Shown here one piece after another: positions 33,658 through 44,973 of a stretch of DNA of 64,000 nucleotides. This DNA is from Aquincola tertiaricarbonis. GTDB lineage: Bacteria > Pseudomonadota > Gammaproteobacteria > Burkholderiales > Burkholderiaceae_C. Below the pieces are notes generated by a model. That model was not told the origin of the DNA and made no database searches. It was given only the letters and a program-made list of their open reading frames with translations. Every line of letters starts with the position of its first letter. The stretch's first letter is position 1. The translations under genes and the position numbers were made by a program. The DNA lies in contig NZ_CP097636.1 of the NCBI RefSeq assembly GCF_023573145.1, forward strand, positions 2,976,001-3,040,000, in the 5' to 3' direction.

Positions 33658-33975
33658 ATGAGCGACGTCCAACAACGCATCGACAGCCTCGTCAAAGGCC
33701 ACCGCGTCGTGCTTTTCATGAAGGGCACGTCCCAGTTCCCGATGTGCGGCTTCTCCGGCCGCGCCATCCAGATCCTCAAGGCCTGCGGCGTCACCGACCT
33801 GACCACCGTCAACGTGCTGGAAGACGAGCAGGTGCGCCAGGGCATCAAGGAATACGCCAACTGGCCGACCATCCCGCAGCTCTACGTCAATGGCGAGTTC
33901 ATCGGCGGCTCGGACATCATGATGGAGATGTACCAGAGCGGTGAACTGCAACAGGCCCTGACCGCCTCCGCCTGA
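33658..33975 (+). CDS. grxD: Monothiol glutaredoxin Grx4
   Basis: 105 residues from ATG 33658. The monothiol CGFS active site is at Cys30 (SQFPMCGFSGRAIQ), followed by the glutathione-binding WPTIPQLYVNGEFIGG and SDIMMEMYQSGEL. Proteins of this type hold and hand on [2Fe-2S] clusters, usually with BolA partners. A TATAAC box lies upstream. Its stop overlaps the ubiX start (TGATG). Confidence 0.96.
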   Translation: MSDVQQRIDSLVKGHRVVLFMKGTSQFPMCGFSGRAIQILKACGVTDLTTVNVLEDEQVRQGIKEYANWPTIPQLYVNGEFIGGSDIMMEMYQSGELQQALTASA

Positions 33976-34562
33976 TGAGCACCCCGGCCACCTCCGGCCG
34001 CCCGCCGCGGCTGGTGGTCGGCATCACCGGCGCCAGCGGCGCCGTCTACGGCGTGCGGCTGCTGCAGCGCGCGCGCAGCCTGGGCATCGAGACGCATCTG
34101 GTGGTCACGCCGGCCGGCGTGCTCAACGTGCACCACGAGATGGGCCTGGACCGGCGCGCACTGGAAGACTTGGCCACCGCCGCCCATGCCCCTGGCGACG
34201 TGGGCGCCTGCATCGCCAGCGGCAGCTTCGACACCGCGGCGATGGCAGTGACGCCCTGCTCGATGAAGACGCTGGCCGCCATTGCCCACGGCTTTGGCGA
34301 CAACCTGCTCACCCGCGCCGCCGACGTGACGCTGAAGGAACGCCGCCGCCTGCTGCTGATGGTGCGCGAGACGCCCTTCAACCTGGCCCATCTGCGCAAC
34401 ATGACGGCCGCCACCGAGATGGGCGCGATCGTGTTCCCGCCGCTGCCGGCCTTCTACCACCGGCCCACCACCATCGACGAACTGGTGGACGAGACGGTGG
34501 AGCGTTCTCTCGCGCTGCTGGGCCTGGACGCGGCAAAGCCGCGCGAATGGAACGGGCTGTAG
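33975..34562 (+). CDS. ubiX: Flavin prenyltransferase UbiX
   Basis: Makes prenylated FMN, the cofactor of UbiD decarboxylases in ubiquinone synthesis. 195 residues; FMN-binding loop VVGITGASGAVYG (about 14-26), the serine/cysteine region VTPCSMKTLAAIAHG, LLLMVRETPFNLAHLRNM and the aromatic PPLPAFYHRP near the C-terminus. ATG overlaps the grxD stop. No ubiD is visible in the window. Confidence 0.95.
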   Translation: MSTPATSGRPPRLVVGITGASGAVYGVRLLQRARSLGIETHLVVTPAGVLNVHHEMGLDRRALEDLATAAHAPGDVGACIASGSFDTAAMAVTPCSMKTLAAIAHGFGDNLLTRAADVTLKERRRLLLMVRETPFNLAHLRNMTAATEMGAIVFPPLPAFYHRPTTIDELVDETVERSLALLGLDAAKPREWNGL

Positions 34563-34572
34563 CAGCCCGCGC

Positions 34573-35202
34573 CTAAGCCGCACTGGGCGGCGTGAACTGC
34601 CAGCGGCGCCGCGCCGCGAACACCGCATTGGGGTATTCCGCCCGGCCGCGGCTGCCGTTGTAGCGGCCCAGCGCCATGAACAGGTCGCCACGCTCGATGT
34701 CGAGGTAGTGGCGCAGGATCACGCAGCCGAAGCGCAGGTTGGTCTGCATGTGGAACAGGCGGCTCGGGTCGCCATCGCCGATCAGCCGCGACCAGAACGG
34801 CATCACCTGCATGTAGCCACGCGCGCCGGCCGAGCTGATGGCGTACTTGCGGAAGTTGCTTTCCACCTGCACCACGCCCAGCACCAGGGCCGGCTCCAGC
34901 CCGGCGCGGGTGCTCTCGTACCAGGTGGTCTCCAGGAATTCCAGCCGCGTCAGGCGCTCGCTCTTCTGGCGCTGCAGCCGGTCGCTCATCGCGCCCAGCC
35001 AGCGCAGGTAGGCCAAGCGCGCCTCGACGGTGGCAAAGGCGGGCTTGGGCGGTGCATCGGCGGCGATGGCGGCCGACATGGCCGACCGCACGGAGTTGGC
35101 CAACGGCTCCTCGGCCTGCGCGCCGGCTCTGGCGCTTCCCATCGGCAGCCACAGCGCACCCGCGGCCAGCAGGCACTGCCGGCGGTTCAGATCGCTGCTC
35201 AT
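34573..35202 (-). CDS. Lytic transglycosylase (SLT domain)
   Basis: From ATG 35202 this is a 209-residue exported enzyme. The signal has a twin-arginine look (NRRQCLLAAGALWL). The SLT fold has catalytic Glu114 in VVQVESNFRKYAIS, then SAGARGYMQVMPFW and LRHYLDIERGDLFMALGRYNG. It cleaves the glycan strands of peptidoglycan to 1,6-anhydro products. Its start overlaps the stop of the DUF418 gene (ATGA), so both are in one minus-strand unit with proS upstream. Confidence 0.9.
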   Translation of the reverse strand: MSSDLNRRQCLLAAGALWLPMGSARAGAQAEEPLANSVRSAMSAAIAADAPPKPAFATVEARLAYLRWLGAMSDRLQRQKSERLTRLEFLETTWYESTRAGLEPALVLGVVQVESNFRKYAISSAGARGYMQVMPFWSRLIGDGDPSRLFHMQTNLRFGCVILRHYLDIERGDLFMALGRYNGSRGRAEYPNAVFAARRRWQFTPPSAA

Positions 35203-36296
35203 CGGCGCGCCATCCAGGCTTCGGCCGGGCCGCGCCAGCCGCGCGCCGCCATCGCCTGCGAGGCCAGCCACCAAGCCAGCCACAGACCAGCGGCCCACGC
35301 CCAGGCTGCCGCGGTGGGCAGCGGCCAGCCCAGGCCGGCTCCGCTGAACAGCAGCAGGCACAACACGGAATGCAGCAGGTACAGGCTGAGCGTGCGCTGC
35401 CCCATCGGCGCCAGCCAACGCGGCCAGCGACGCGCGTGCAGCGCTGCCAGCCCCACCAGCGGCGCGGTGAGCAGCCAGCCGATGCCCGGCGCCACCGCCA
35501 TCCACAACGAGAGGTTGCCGTCATGCCGGGCGCTGGCGTCCACCACGCTCAGCGCATAGGCGGCGTTGATCAGCAGGCCCGGCGGCAGCAGGCGCCAGAT
35601 CCAGCGCCGCCAGGCGGCATGCCAGCGCGGGTGTGTCAGCAGCCGCAGCCGCGCCGCCAGCATGCCGGCCAGCATCGCGGCCCGCAGCACCGGCAGGAAG
35701 AACACCGCGCCCAGCGCCTGCAGGATGACGTAGGCATTGGCGTTCAGCCACAGCTGGTCGGGCCAGTCCGCGGTGGCGCCAAAACCTTCGGAAGGGTCGG
35801 CCTCGGCGCTGCCGCCGGTCCACAGCGTCAGCGCCAGGCTGAGGCCGATGGCCGCCAGCGCCCAACCGCAGGCGCGCAGCAGCCGCGTGAGCAACCGGGA
35901 AGCGCGCTCGTGCACATGGGCCACCACCAGGAAGGCGGTCAGCGCATACATCGTGAGGATGTCGCCGGCATACACCAGCGCGCCGTGCAGCACGCCCAGG
36001 GCCAGCAGGCGCCACAGCCGGCGGCGCTGGGCCTGCGGCGTACGCTGACGGCTGCCCGCCAGCACCAGGCCGGCGCCGAACAGAAAGGCCAGCAGCGGAT
36101 AGGCCTTGCCGTGCAGCAGCAGCGCCGTCAGGGCCTGCAGGCCGAGCGCGGCCACGCCGGGCGGATCGGCCTCGCCCAGCGGCGCGCCCCAGGGCGCGAC
36201 GGTGTAGGAGATGGCATTGACCACCAGCACGCCCACCATCGCCAGCGCCCGCAGCGCGTCGAGCAGCGGTTCGCGGCGCGGGGGCAGCGGCTTCAC
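35199..36296 (-). CDS. DUF418-family membrane protein
   Basis: 365 residues with about eight to ten hydrophobic segments. The N-terminus [20 protein letters not shown] and the [18 protein letters not shown] stretch fit the DUF418/YeiB-like acyltransferase-3-related family, as does [18 protein letters not shown] near the C-terminus. Function in this family is poorly known. It overlaps the end of proS by 4 nt and the transglycosylase by 4 nt. Confidence 0.85.
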   Translation of the reverse strand: MKPLPPRREPLLDALRALAMVGVLVVNAISYTVAPWGAPLGEADPPGVAALGLQALTALLLHGKAYPLLAFLFGAGLVLAGSRQRTPQAQRRRLWRLLALGVLHGALVYAGDILTMYALTAFLVVAHVHERASRLLTRLLRACGWALAAIGLSLALTLWTGGSAEADPSEGFGATADWPDQLWLNANAYVILQALGAVFFLPVLRAAMLAGMLAARLRLLTHPRWHAAWRRWIWRLLPPGLLINAAYALSVVDASARHDGNLSLWMAVAPGIGWLLTAPLVGLAALHARRWPRWLAPMGQRTLSLYLLHSVLCLLLFSGAGLGWPLPTAAAWAWAAGLWLAWWLASQAMAARGWRGPAEAWMARR

Positions 36297-38056
36297 GCGC
36301 TGGCTGCCGGGCCGCTGCTCAAGCGTGCTTGCAGGTGTGCCAGCACCTCGGCCACGGCCACCTTGGTGGCAGCGGCATCGCGGCGGCCCTGGTACTCGAC
36401 CGTGCCTTCCTTCAGGCCGCGGTCGGACAGCACCACGCGGTGCGGCACGCCGATCAGCTCCCAGTCGGCGAACATGGCGCCGGGCCGCTCGCCGCGGTCG
36501 TCCAGCATCACGTCCACGCCCTGTGCCTGCAGCTGGTCGTGCAATTGGTCGGCGGCGGCCTTGACCTCGGCGCTGCGGTCGTAGCCGATCGGGCAGATCA
36601 CCACGGTGAACGGGGCGATGCTGTCGGGCCAGACGATGCCGCGCTCGTCGTGGCTTTGCTCGATGGCGGCGCCCAGGATGCGGGTGACGCCGATGCCGTA
36701 GCAGCCCATCTCGAAGAACTGCGGCTTGCCGCCTTCATCGAGGAAGGTGGCGTTCATGGCCTTGGAGTACTTGGTGCCGAGGTAGAACACGTGGCCCACC
36801 TCGATGCCGCGCTGGATGGCCAGCACGCCCTGGCCGTCGGGCGACGGATCGCCGGCCTGCGCATTGCGGATGTCGGCCACCTCGTCGGGCTCGGGCAGGT
36901 CGCGGCCCCAGTTCACGCCGGTGAAGTGGAAGTCGGCCTCGTTCGCACCGCAGACGAAGTCGCTCATGTTCGCCACCGTGCGGTCGGCGATCACCTTGAC
37001 CGGCTTCTTCAGGCCGATGGGACCCAGGTAGCCCGGCTTGCAGCCGAAGTGCTCTTCGATCTCGGCCACGGTGGCAAAGCGGTAGCCGCCCTTCAGGCCC
37101 ACCAGCTTGCCGGCCTTCACCTCGTTCAGCGCATGGTCGCCACGCACCAGCAGCAGCCACACCGTCACCTTGGTGATGTCGCCCGCCTCGTTACGCTCTT
37201 CGGTGGCCAGCACCAGCGACTTGACGGTGCGCTGCAGCGGCAGGTTCAGCAGCGCGGCCACGTCTTCGCAGGTGGACTTGCCGGGCGTGGGTGTCTTTTC
37301 CAGGCCCTGGGCGGGCGCGACACGCTGGGCGATCAGCGGCACCGACTCGGCCAGCTCGATGTTGGCGGCGTAGCTGCTGGTGGGGCAGTAGACGATGGCG
37401 TCTTCGCCGGTCTCGGCGATCACCTGGAACTCGTGCGAGCGGTCGCCGCCGATGGCGCCGGTGTCGGCGGCCACGGCACGGTACTGCAGGCCCAGGCGGT
37501 CGAACACCGCGCAGTAGGCGGCGTACATCGTGTCGTAGCTCTTGCCGGCCGATGCCACATCGCGGTCGAAGGAATAGGCATCCTTCATCGTGAACTCACG
37601 CCCACGCATCACGCCGAAACGCGGCCGGCGCTCGTCGCGGAACTTGGTCTGGATGTGGTAGAAATTTTTCGGCAGCTGCTTGTAGCTGCGCAGCTCCTGG
37701 CGGGCGATGTCGGTCACCACCTCTTCGCTGGTGGGCTGGATGATGAAGTCACGCTCATGCCGATCCTTGACCCGCAGCAGCTCAGGCCCCATCTTGTCGA
37801 AGCGGCCGGTTTCCTGCCACAGCTCGGCCGGCTGCACCACGGGCATCAGCAGCTCCACGGCACCGGCGCGGTTCATCTCCTCGCGGATGATGGCCTCGAC
37901 CTTGCGGATCACCCGCAGGCCCATCGGCATGTAGTTGTAGATGCCGGCGCCCAGCCGCTTGATGAAGCCCGCGCGAAGCATGAGCTTGTGGCTGACGATC
38001 TCGGCGTCCGCGGGCGCTTCCTTCAGCGTGGAAATGAAGAACTGGCTGCTTTTCAT
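36293..38056 (-). CDS. proS: Prolyl-tRNA synthetase (bacterial type)
   Basis: Charges tRNA-Pro. ATG 38056 gives 587 residues beginning [20 protein letters not shown]. The class II core shows [60 protein letters not shown] and the long editing insert ([10 protein letters not shown] to about 390) with [19 protein letters not shown], then the anticodon-binding C-terminus. Upstream in-frame codons to 38149 are divergent leader. A tRNA-Pro gene also lies in the window, 5 kb away. Confidence 0.97.
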   Translation of the reverse strand: MKSSQFFISTLKEAPADAEIVSHKLMLRAGFIKRLGAGIYNYMPMGLRVIRKVEAIIREEMNRAGAVELLMPVVQPAELWQETGRFDKMGPELLRVKDRHERDFIIQPTSEEVVTDIARQELRSYKQLPKNFYHIQTKFRDERRPRFGVMRGREFTMKDAYSFDRDVASAGKSYDTMYAAYCAVFDRLGLQYRAVAADTGAIGGDRSHEFQVIAETGEDAIVYCPTSSYAANIELAESVPLIAQRVAPAQGLEKTPTPGKSTCEDVAALLNLPLQRTVKSLVLATEERNEAGDITKVTVWLLLVRGDHALNEVKAGKLVGLKGGYRFATVAEIEEHFGCKPGYLGPIGLKKPVKVIADRTVANMSDFVCGANEADFHFTGVNWGRDLPEPDEVADIRNAQAGDPSPDGQGVLAIQRGIEVGHVFYLGTKYSKAMNATFLDEGGKPQFFEMGCYGIGVTRILGAAIEQSHDERGIVWPDSIAPFTVVICPIGYDRSAEVKAAADQLHDQLQAQGVDVMLDDRGERPGAMFADWELIGVPHRVVLSDRGLKEGTVEYQGRRDAAATKVAVAEVLAHLQARLSSGPAASA

Positions 38057-38196
38057 GGGAGGGTCTGAATCGTGCAAGGCTTGCGCAGGGCGCGCTGCCA
38101 TTGACCAGGGCGCGAGTGATGCGGGAAAGCGAGACATCGCATGCCGCACCGGCCCGGTGCAATAATGATTTCAACTTATAGATTCGAGGTCTGATT

Positions 38197-38790
38197 ATGC
38201 TCGACCGTGAAGGCTTCAGGCCCAACGTCGGCATCATCCTGCTCAATGCCCGGAACCAGGTTTTCTGGGGCAAGCGCCTGCGGACGCACTCCTGGCAGTT
38301 CCCCCAGGGTGGCATCAAGCATGGTGAAACGCCCGAGCAAGCCATGTTCCGCGAGCTTCACGAGGAAGTGGGGCTGCTCCCGGAGCAGGTGAGGATACTG
38401 GCGCGCACCCGCGACTGGCTTCGCTACGAGGTGCCTGAGCACTACATCCGACGCGATGCCCGGGGCCATTACCGCGGCCAGAAACAGATCTGGTTCCTGC
38501 TGCGGCTGATGGGGCGCGACAGCGACATGAACCTGCGGGCCACCGACCACCCCGAGTTCGACGCCTGGCGCTGGAACGAGTACTGGGTGCCGCTGGACGT
38601 GGTGATCGAGTTCAAGCGCGACGTCTACCAGATGGCGCTGACCGAGCTCGCCCGCTTCCTGCCGCGGCCCAACCACCACAACCGCTACCTGCGCTCGGGC
38701 ATGCGGCCGCACCGGCAGGAGGAAGGCGCGCAACGCTCTGCGTTGTCGCTGGACGGTGGCGTGCCGCCAGCGGCAACCACGTCCGAATAG
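38197..38790 (+). CDS. rppH: RNA pyrophosphohydrolase
   Basis: Removes pyrophosphate from 5'-triphosphate mRNA to start RNase E decay. 197 residues; [19 protein letters not shown] is the typical N-terminus, and the Nudix box runs from 38 to 60 ([11 protein letters not shown] ... RELHEEVGL) with E53, E56 and E57. GAGG lies seven nt before the ATG. The C-terminal 25 residues are a disordered extension. Divergent from proS, 140 bp apart. Confidence 0.96.
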   Translation: MLDREGFRPNVGIILLNARNQVFWGKRLRTHSWQFPQGGIKHGETPEQAMFRELHEEVGLLPEQVRILARTRDWLRYEVPEHYIRRDARGHYRGQKQIWFLLRLMGRDSDMNLRATDHPEFDAWRWNEYWVPLDVVIEFKRDVYQMALTELARFLPRPNHHNRYLRSGMRPHRQEEGAQRSALSLDGGVPPAATTSE

Positions 38791-38816
38791 CCTAGCAACG
38801 CCGCCCGTGCAAGTCG

Positions 38817-38930
38817 CGGGCGGTGTGCTCAGTTCGGCCGCCGGGCCGCCCCAAGGCCGAACGCTCCCCAAGGGTCCGCAGGGCCCTCTTGCAAGGGCCT
38901 GGGGGCGCGAGCGCCAGCGAGCTTGGGGGC
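38817..38930. repeat. Dispersed GC-rich intergenic repeat, copy 1
   Basis: Lies in the convergent gap between rppH and proB. Shared blocks: GCCGGGCCGCCCCAAGG, a variable middle, then GGGGGCGCGAGC and GCGAGCTTGGGGGC. The same blocks occur at 48757-48826, and reversed at 61398-61465. Arms can form hairpins on either strand, so it may serve as a two-way terminator. Confidence 0.65.
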
Positions 38931-38931
38931 C

Positions 38932-41125
<2,194 letters not shown>

Positions 41126-41131
41126 TTAGAA

Positions 41132-41166
41132 GCAAAAAAGACAAAGGCCCCGGCAAGCCGGGGCCT
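41132..41166 (-). terminator. Intrinsic terminator between rpmA and obgE
   Basis: On the minus strand GGCCCCGGC, loop TT, GCCGGGGCC, then TTTGTCTTTTTT. Strong stem; some read-through must occur unless obgE has its own promoter. Confidence 0.8.
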
Positions 41167-41200
41167 CACGGTTGTGCCGGCTGCCTGGGCAGCCGAGGCA

Positions 41201-41458
41201 TCACAGCGGCGTGATGAACACCGTCTGGCGGTTCAGCTCGCCCTTGACGGCGAACGACACCTTGCCATCGACCAGCGCGAACAGCGTGTGGTCCTTGCCG
41301 ATGCCGACGTTGGTGCCGGCGTGGAACTTGGTGCCACGCTGACGCACGATGATCGAGCCAGCCGAGACGGCTTGGCCGCCAAAGGCCTTCACGCCCAGCA
41401 TCTTCGGTTTGGAGTCGCGGCCGTTCCGGGTGGAACCGCCGCCTTTTTTCTGTGCCAT
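41201..41458 (-). CDS. rpmA: 50S ribosomal protein L27
   Basis: 85 residues with the canonical N-terminus [16 protein letters not shown] and the core [20 protein letters not shown]. Its N-terminal tail reaches the peptidyl-transferase centre. Directly downstream of rplU (29-nt gap), as in nearly all bacteria. Confidence 0.98.
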   Translation of the reverse strand: MAQKKGGGSTRNGRDSKPKMLGVKAFGGQAVSAGSIIVRQRGTKFHAGTNVGIGKDHTLFALVDGKVSFAVKGELNRQTVFITPL

Positions 41459-41487
41459 GGTTCAAATGCTCCTGAATTGCAACGACA

Positions 41488-41799
41488 TCAGAGCGTCACA
41501 GCGCCGATCTCGAGCTCGGTGTAGGTCTGACGATGACCACCGTGCTTTTGATAGTGCTTGCGACGGCGCATCTTGAAGATGCGAACCTTGTCGTGCTTGC
41601 CTTGCGCCACGACGGTGGCCTTCACGCTGGCGCCGGCAACCAGGGGCGTGCCCACCGTGAGCTCAGCGCCGTTGCCGACGGCGAGCACTTGGTCGATCAC
41701 GATTTCCTGGCCAACGTCCGCAGCAATCTGTTCTACCTTGATCTTCTCGCCGGCAGCAACCTTGTATTGCTTGCCACCGGTTTTTATGACCGCGTACAT
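41488..41799 (-). CDS. rplU: 50S ribosomal protein L21
   Basis: 103 residues from ATG 41799 ([20 protein letters not shown]), with AAAGGG before the start; eight extra in-frame codons upstream are not coding. C-terminal [20 protein letters not shown] is diagnostic. First gene of the unit; a promoter is at 41872-41899. Confidence 0.98.
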   Translation of the reverse strand: MYAVIKTGGKQYKVAAGEKIKVEQIAADVGQEIVIDQVLAVGNGAELTVGTPLVAGASVKATVVAQGKHDKVRIFKMRRRKHYQKHGGHRQTYTELEIGAVTL

Positions 41800-41871
41800 G
41801 TCAACCCTTTCAATCATCCGCACCGCTCAAACGGCAGCCCTTTGCGGCCACTCCAGCGCGCGGAACCCGGC

Positions 41872-41899
41872 ATTGTAGCAGCAGCTCAGGTCTTGGCAA
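41872..41899 (-). promoter_or_regulatory. Sigma-70-type promoter of rplU
   Basis: On the minus strand TTGCCA, 16-nt spacer, TACAAT; the start codon of rplU follows about 70 nt downstream. Back to back with the ispB -10 box. Confidence 0.6.
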
Positions 41900-41941
41900 G
41901 CAGCCGATGGCCGGCCGGGCGGGTGGGTTCCGGGTTGTTCC

Positions 41942-41947
41942 TATAAT
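41942..41947 (+). promoter_or_regulatory. ispB -10 box
   Basis: Consensus TATAAT, ending 13 nt before the ispB ATG. No clear -35. Implies a very short leader, as for hemA. Confidence 0.45.
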
Positions 41948-41960
41948 CGCGGGCTACCCA

Positions 41961-42971
41961 ATGTCGTCCACTCCCCCCTACGCCAACGTGACTTCGCCTG
42001 CCCCCTCCACCCCTCTCGCCGTCGACCCGATGGCGATCGAGATGCAGGCAGTGGACGCCGCCATCCAGCAGCATCTGCGGTCGGACGTGGTGCTGATCAA
42101 CCAGATCTCGCACTACATCGTCAGTGCGGGCGGCAAGCGCATCCGTCCGCGGCTGGTGCTGCTGTTCGCCAATGCCCTGGGCTTTGCCGGGCCGGAGCGC
42201 TTCACGCTGGCCGCCACGGTGGAGTTCATCCACACCGCCACCCTGCTGCACGACGACGTGGTCGATGAATCATCGCTGCGCCGCGGCCGCCAGACGGCCA
42301 ACGCCATGTTCGGCAACGCCGCGAGCGTGCTGGTCGGCGACTTCCTGTACTCGCGCGCCTTCCAGCTGATGGTGTCGGTCGACCGCATGCGCGTGCTGGA
42401 CGTGCTGGCCGACGCCACCAACGTGATCGCCGAGGGCGAGGTGCTGCAGCTGATGAACATGCACGACCCCGACCTGGCGGTGGACGACTACCTGCGCGTC
42501 ATCCGCTACAAGACGGCCAAGCTGTTCGAGGCCAGCGCCCGCCTGGGCGCGGTGCTGGCCAATGCCCCGCGCGAGGTGGAAGACCTGTGCGCCGACTACG
42601 GCCGCTCGCTGGGCACCGCCTTCCAGCTGGTCGACGACCTGCTGGACTACCAGGGCGCCACCGCCGAGCTGGGCAAGAACGTGGGCGACGACCTGCGCGA
42701 AGGCAAGCCGACGCTGCCGCTGCTGGTGGCGATGGAGCGTGGCACCGAAGAAGAGCGCCAACTGATCCGCCACGCCATCGAGCAAGGTGAAGTGGAACGC
42801 CTGGACGAGATCGTCGGCATCGTGCGCCGCACCGGCGCGCTGGAAGCCACGCGCGACGCCGCGCGACTGGAGGCCGACAAGGCCCGTGCATGTTTGAAGG
42901 CGATACCCCCTTCCCAATTCAAAGAAGCCCTGCTAGACTTATGCGTTCAGTCAGTTGATCGCTCTTACTAG
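41961..42971 (+). CDS. ispB: All-trans polyprenyl (octaprenyl) diphosphate synthase
   Basis: Builds the ubiquinone side chain. ATG 41961 gives 336 residues; the longer frame upstream overlaps the promoter. First aspartate-rich motif LLHDDVVDES with D98, D99, D102; second FQLVDDLLDYQG; AGGKRIRPRLVLL binds the allylic or homoallylic substrate. Chain length is not readable from sequence alone; octaprenyl is inferred from relatives. Divergent from rplU, followed by tRNA-Pro. Confidence 0.93.
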   Translation: MSSTPPYANVTSPAPSTPLAVDPMAIEMQAVDAAIQQHLRSDVVLINQISHYIVSAGGKRIRPRLVLLFANALGFAGPERFTLAATVEFIHTATLLHDDVVDESSLRRGRQTANAMFGNAASVLVGDFLYSRAFQLMVSVDRMRVLDVLADATNVIAEGEVLQLMNMHDPDLAVDDYLRVIRYKTAKLFEASARLGAVLANAPREVEDLCADYGRSLGTAFQLVDDLLDYQGATAELGKNVGDDLREGKPTLPLLVAMERGTEEERQLIRHAIEQGEVERLDEIVGIVRRTGALEATRDAARLEADKARACLKAIPPSQFKEALLDLCVQSVDRSY

Positions 42972-42997
42972 CAAAGTTGAGCACAACAAAAACAAAT

Positions 42998-43074
42998 CGG
43001 GGTGTAGCTTAGCCTGGTAGAGCGCTACGTTCGGGACGTAGAGGCCGGAGGTTCGAATCCTCTCACCCCGACCA
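42998..43074 (+). tRNA. tRNA-Pro (CGG anticodon)
   Basis: 77-nt cloverleaf: acceptor CGGGGTG pairs with CACCCCG, discriminator A, encoded CCA. D arm GTAGCTTAGCCTGGTAGAGC, anticodon arm CTACG-TTCGGGA-CGTAG with CGG at 34-36, T arm with GTTCGAATC. Reads CCG codons. An intrinsic terminator follows. Confidence 0.97.
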
Positions 43075-43083
43075 GGACACGAG

Positions 43084-43110
43084 AAAAAGCCGCAGCAATG
43101 CGGCTTTTTT
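43084..43110 (+). terminator. Terminator after tRNA-Pro
   Basis: AGCCGCA, loop GCAA, TGCGGCT and a run of T, flanked upstream by AAAA. Ends the tRNA transcript. Confidence 0.85.
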
Positions 43111-43234
43111 CTTGCCCGCTTCATGGCCCGCCCCATGGTCCCCTCGTGCCCCTTCTGGCCCGAAAGCCCGGTCAGTTCCGCGTCTTGGCTTTGTCGGCGG
43201 GTCTTACACTGCGGGCCGAAGTCATAAGCTGCCT

Positions 43235-44953
43235 GTGGACACCGTCGCTGACACTGCCCAATCGAGCCTGTCCGGAGTCGCCCGCGTGCTGGTGCATGCG
43301 GGCCGCCTGCAGCCGCGCCAGGCCGAGGCACTCGCCGCGCAGGCGCGTGAGCGGCGCATCAGCTTCGTCTCGGCGCTGATCGCGGCCAACGCCGTCTCGG
43401 CGTCGGACCTGGCGCACACCTTGTCCAATGCGCTGGCGGTGCCGCTGCTCGACCTCAAGTCGGTGGATGCCGAGCGCCTGCCGCGCAACGTGATCGACGG
43501 CAAGCTGGCCACGCAGTACCAGGTGGTGGTGCTGGGCCGGCGGGGCAATCGCCTGTTCATCGGCGGGGCCGACCCCACCGACCAGGAAGCGATCGAGCGC
43601 ATCAAGTTCGCCACCCAGCTGTCGCCCGAGTGGGTGCTGGTGGAGTACGACAAGCTGGGCGCGCTGCTGGAAGCCCAGGGCGCCAGCGTCAACGAGGCGC
43701 TGGACAGCCTGGCCGGCGGCGACTTCGACTTCGACGTCAGCGACGACGCGGCGGCCGAGGACACGGCCAACGAGGTGGTGTCGGAGGTGGAGGACGCGCC
43801 GGTGGTGCGCTTCCTGCAGAAGATGCTGATCGACGCGATCAACGCGCGCGCCTCCGACCTGCACTTCGAGCCCTACGAATACCACTACCGCGTGCGCTTC
43901 CGCATCGACGGCGAGCTGCGCGAGATCACGCAGCCGCCGGTGGCCATCAAGGACAAGCTGGCCTCGCGCATCAAGGTGATCAGCCGGCTCGACATCTCCG
44001 AAAAACGCGTGCCGCAGGACGGCCGCATGAAGCTGAAGTTCGGCAACAAGGCGATCGACTTCCGCGTCAGCACCCTGCCCACGCTGTTCGGCGAGAAGAT
44101 CGTGATCCGGATCCTGGACCCGTCCTCGGCCAAGCTGGGCATCGAGGCGCTGGGCTACGAGAAGATCGAGAAGGAACGGCTGCTGCACGCCATCCAGCGG
44201 CCCTACGGGATGATCCTGGTCACCGGCCCCACCGGCTCGGGCAAGACGGTGTCGCTCTACACCTGCCTGAACCTGCTGAACCAGCCGGGCGTCAACATCG
44301 CCACGGTGGAAGATCCGGCGGAAATCAACCTGCCCGGCATCAACCAGGTGAACGTGAACGAGAAGGCCGGCATGACCTTCTCGGTGGCGCTGAAGTCCTT
44401 CCTGCGGCAGGACCCGGACATCATCATGGTGGGCGAGATCCGCGACCTGGAAACCGCCGACATCGCGATCAAGGCCGCGCAGACCGGCCACCTGGTGATG
44501 TCGACGCTGCACACCAATGACGCGCCCACCACGCTGACGCGGCTGCTCAACATGGGCGTGGCGCCGTTCAACATCGCCTCCAGCGTGCTGATCATCACCG
44601 CGCAGCGGCTGGCGCGGCGGCTGTGCGAGAACTGCAAGGCACCCGCCGAATATCCGCGAGACGCACTCAAGCGCGCGGGCTTTCGTGACGAAGACCTCGA
44701 TGGCACCTGGAAGCCGTACCGGGCGATCGGCTGCTCGGCCTGCAACAACGGCTACAAGGGCCGCGTCGGGCTGTACCAGGTGATGCCGATCACCGAAGCG
44801 ATCCAACGCATCATCCTGGCCGAAGGCACGGCACTGGACATCGCCAAGCAGGCGCAGCTGGAAGGTGTCCGTGACCTGCGGCAGGCCGGCCTGGTGAAGG
44901 TGCGGGCCGGGGTGACGACGCTGGAAGAGGTGATCACGGTCACCAACGAATAG
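43235..44953 (+). CDS. pilB: Type IV pilus assembly ATPase PilB
   Basis: Hexameric motor for pilus extension. I start at GTG 43235 (VDTVADTAQSSLSG); the frame upstream to 43112 lacks family similarity. 572 residues: N-terminal MshEN-like domain (LLDLKSVDAERLP), Walker A GPTGSGKT (331-338), Asp box and Walker B (IIMVGEIRDLETADIAI), and two zinc-binding pairs CENC and CSAC near the C-terminus. First of pilB-pilC-pilD. Confidence 0.95.
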   Translation: MDTVADTAQSSLSGVARVLVHAGRLQPRQAEALAAQARERRISFVSALIAANAVSASDLAHTLSNALAVPLLDLKSVDAERLPRNVIDGKLATQYQVVVLGRRGNRLFIGGADPTDQEAIERIKFATQLSPEWVLVEYDKLGALLEAQGASVNEALDSLAGGDFDFDVSDDAAAEDTANEVVSEVEDAPVVRFLQKMLIDAINARASDLHFEPYEYHYRVRFRIDGELREITQPPVAIKDKLASRIKVISRLDISEKRVPQDGRMKLKFGNKAIDFRVSTLPTLFGEKIVIRILDPSSAKLGIEALGYEKIEKERLLHAIQRPYGMILVTGPTGSGKTVSLYTCLNLLNQPGVNIATVEDPAEINLPGINQVNVNEKAGMTFSVALKSFLRQDPDIIMVGEIRDLETADIAIKAAQTGHLVMSTLHTNDAPTTLTRLLNMGVAPFNIASSVLIITAQRLARRLCENCKAPAEYPRDALKRAGFRDEDLDGTWKPYRAIGCSACNNGYKGRVGLYQVMPITEAIQRIILAEGTALDIAKQAQLEGVRDLRQAGLVKVRAGVTTLEEVITVTNE

Positions 44954-44973
44954 ACGTTCAGAGAAAGTCTGGA

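Noticed and set aside
42998..43074. tRNA-Pro as integration site of the island
   Set aside because: It is embedded between core genes with no integrase or foreign DNA beside it, 16 kb from the island.
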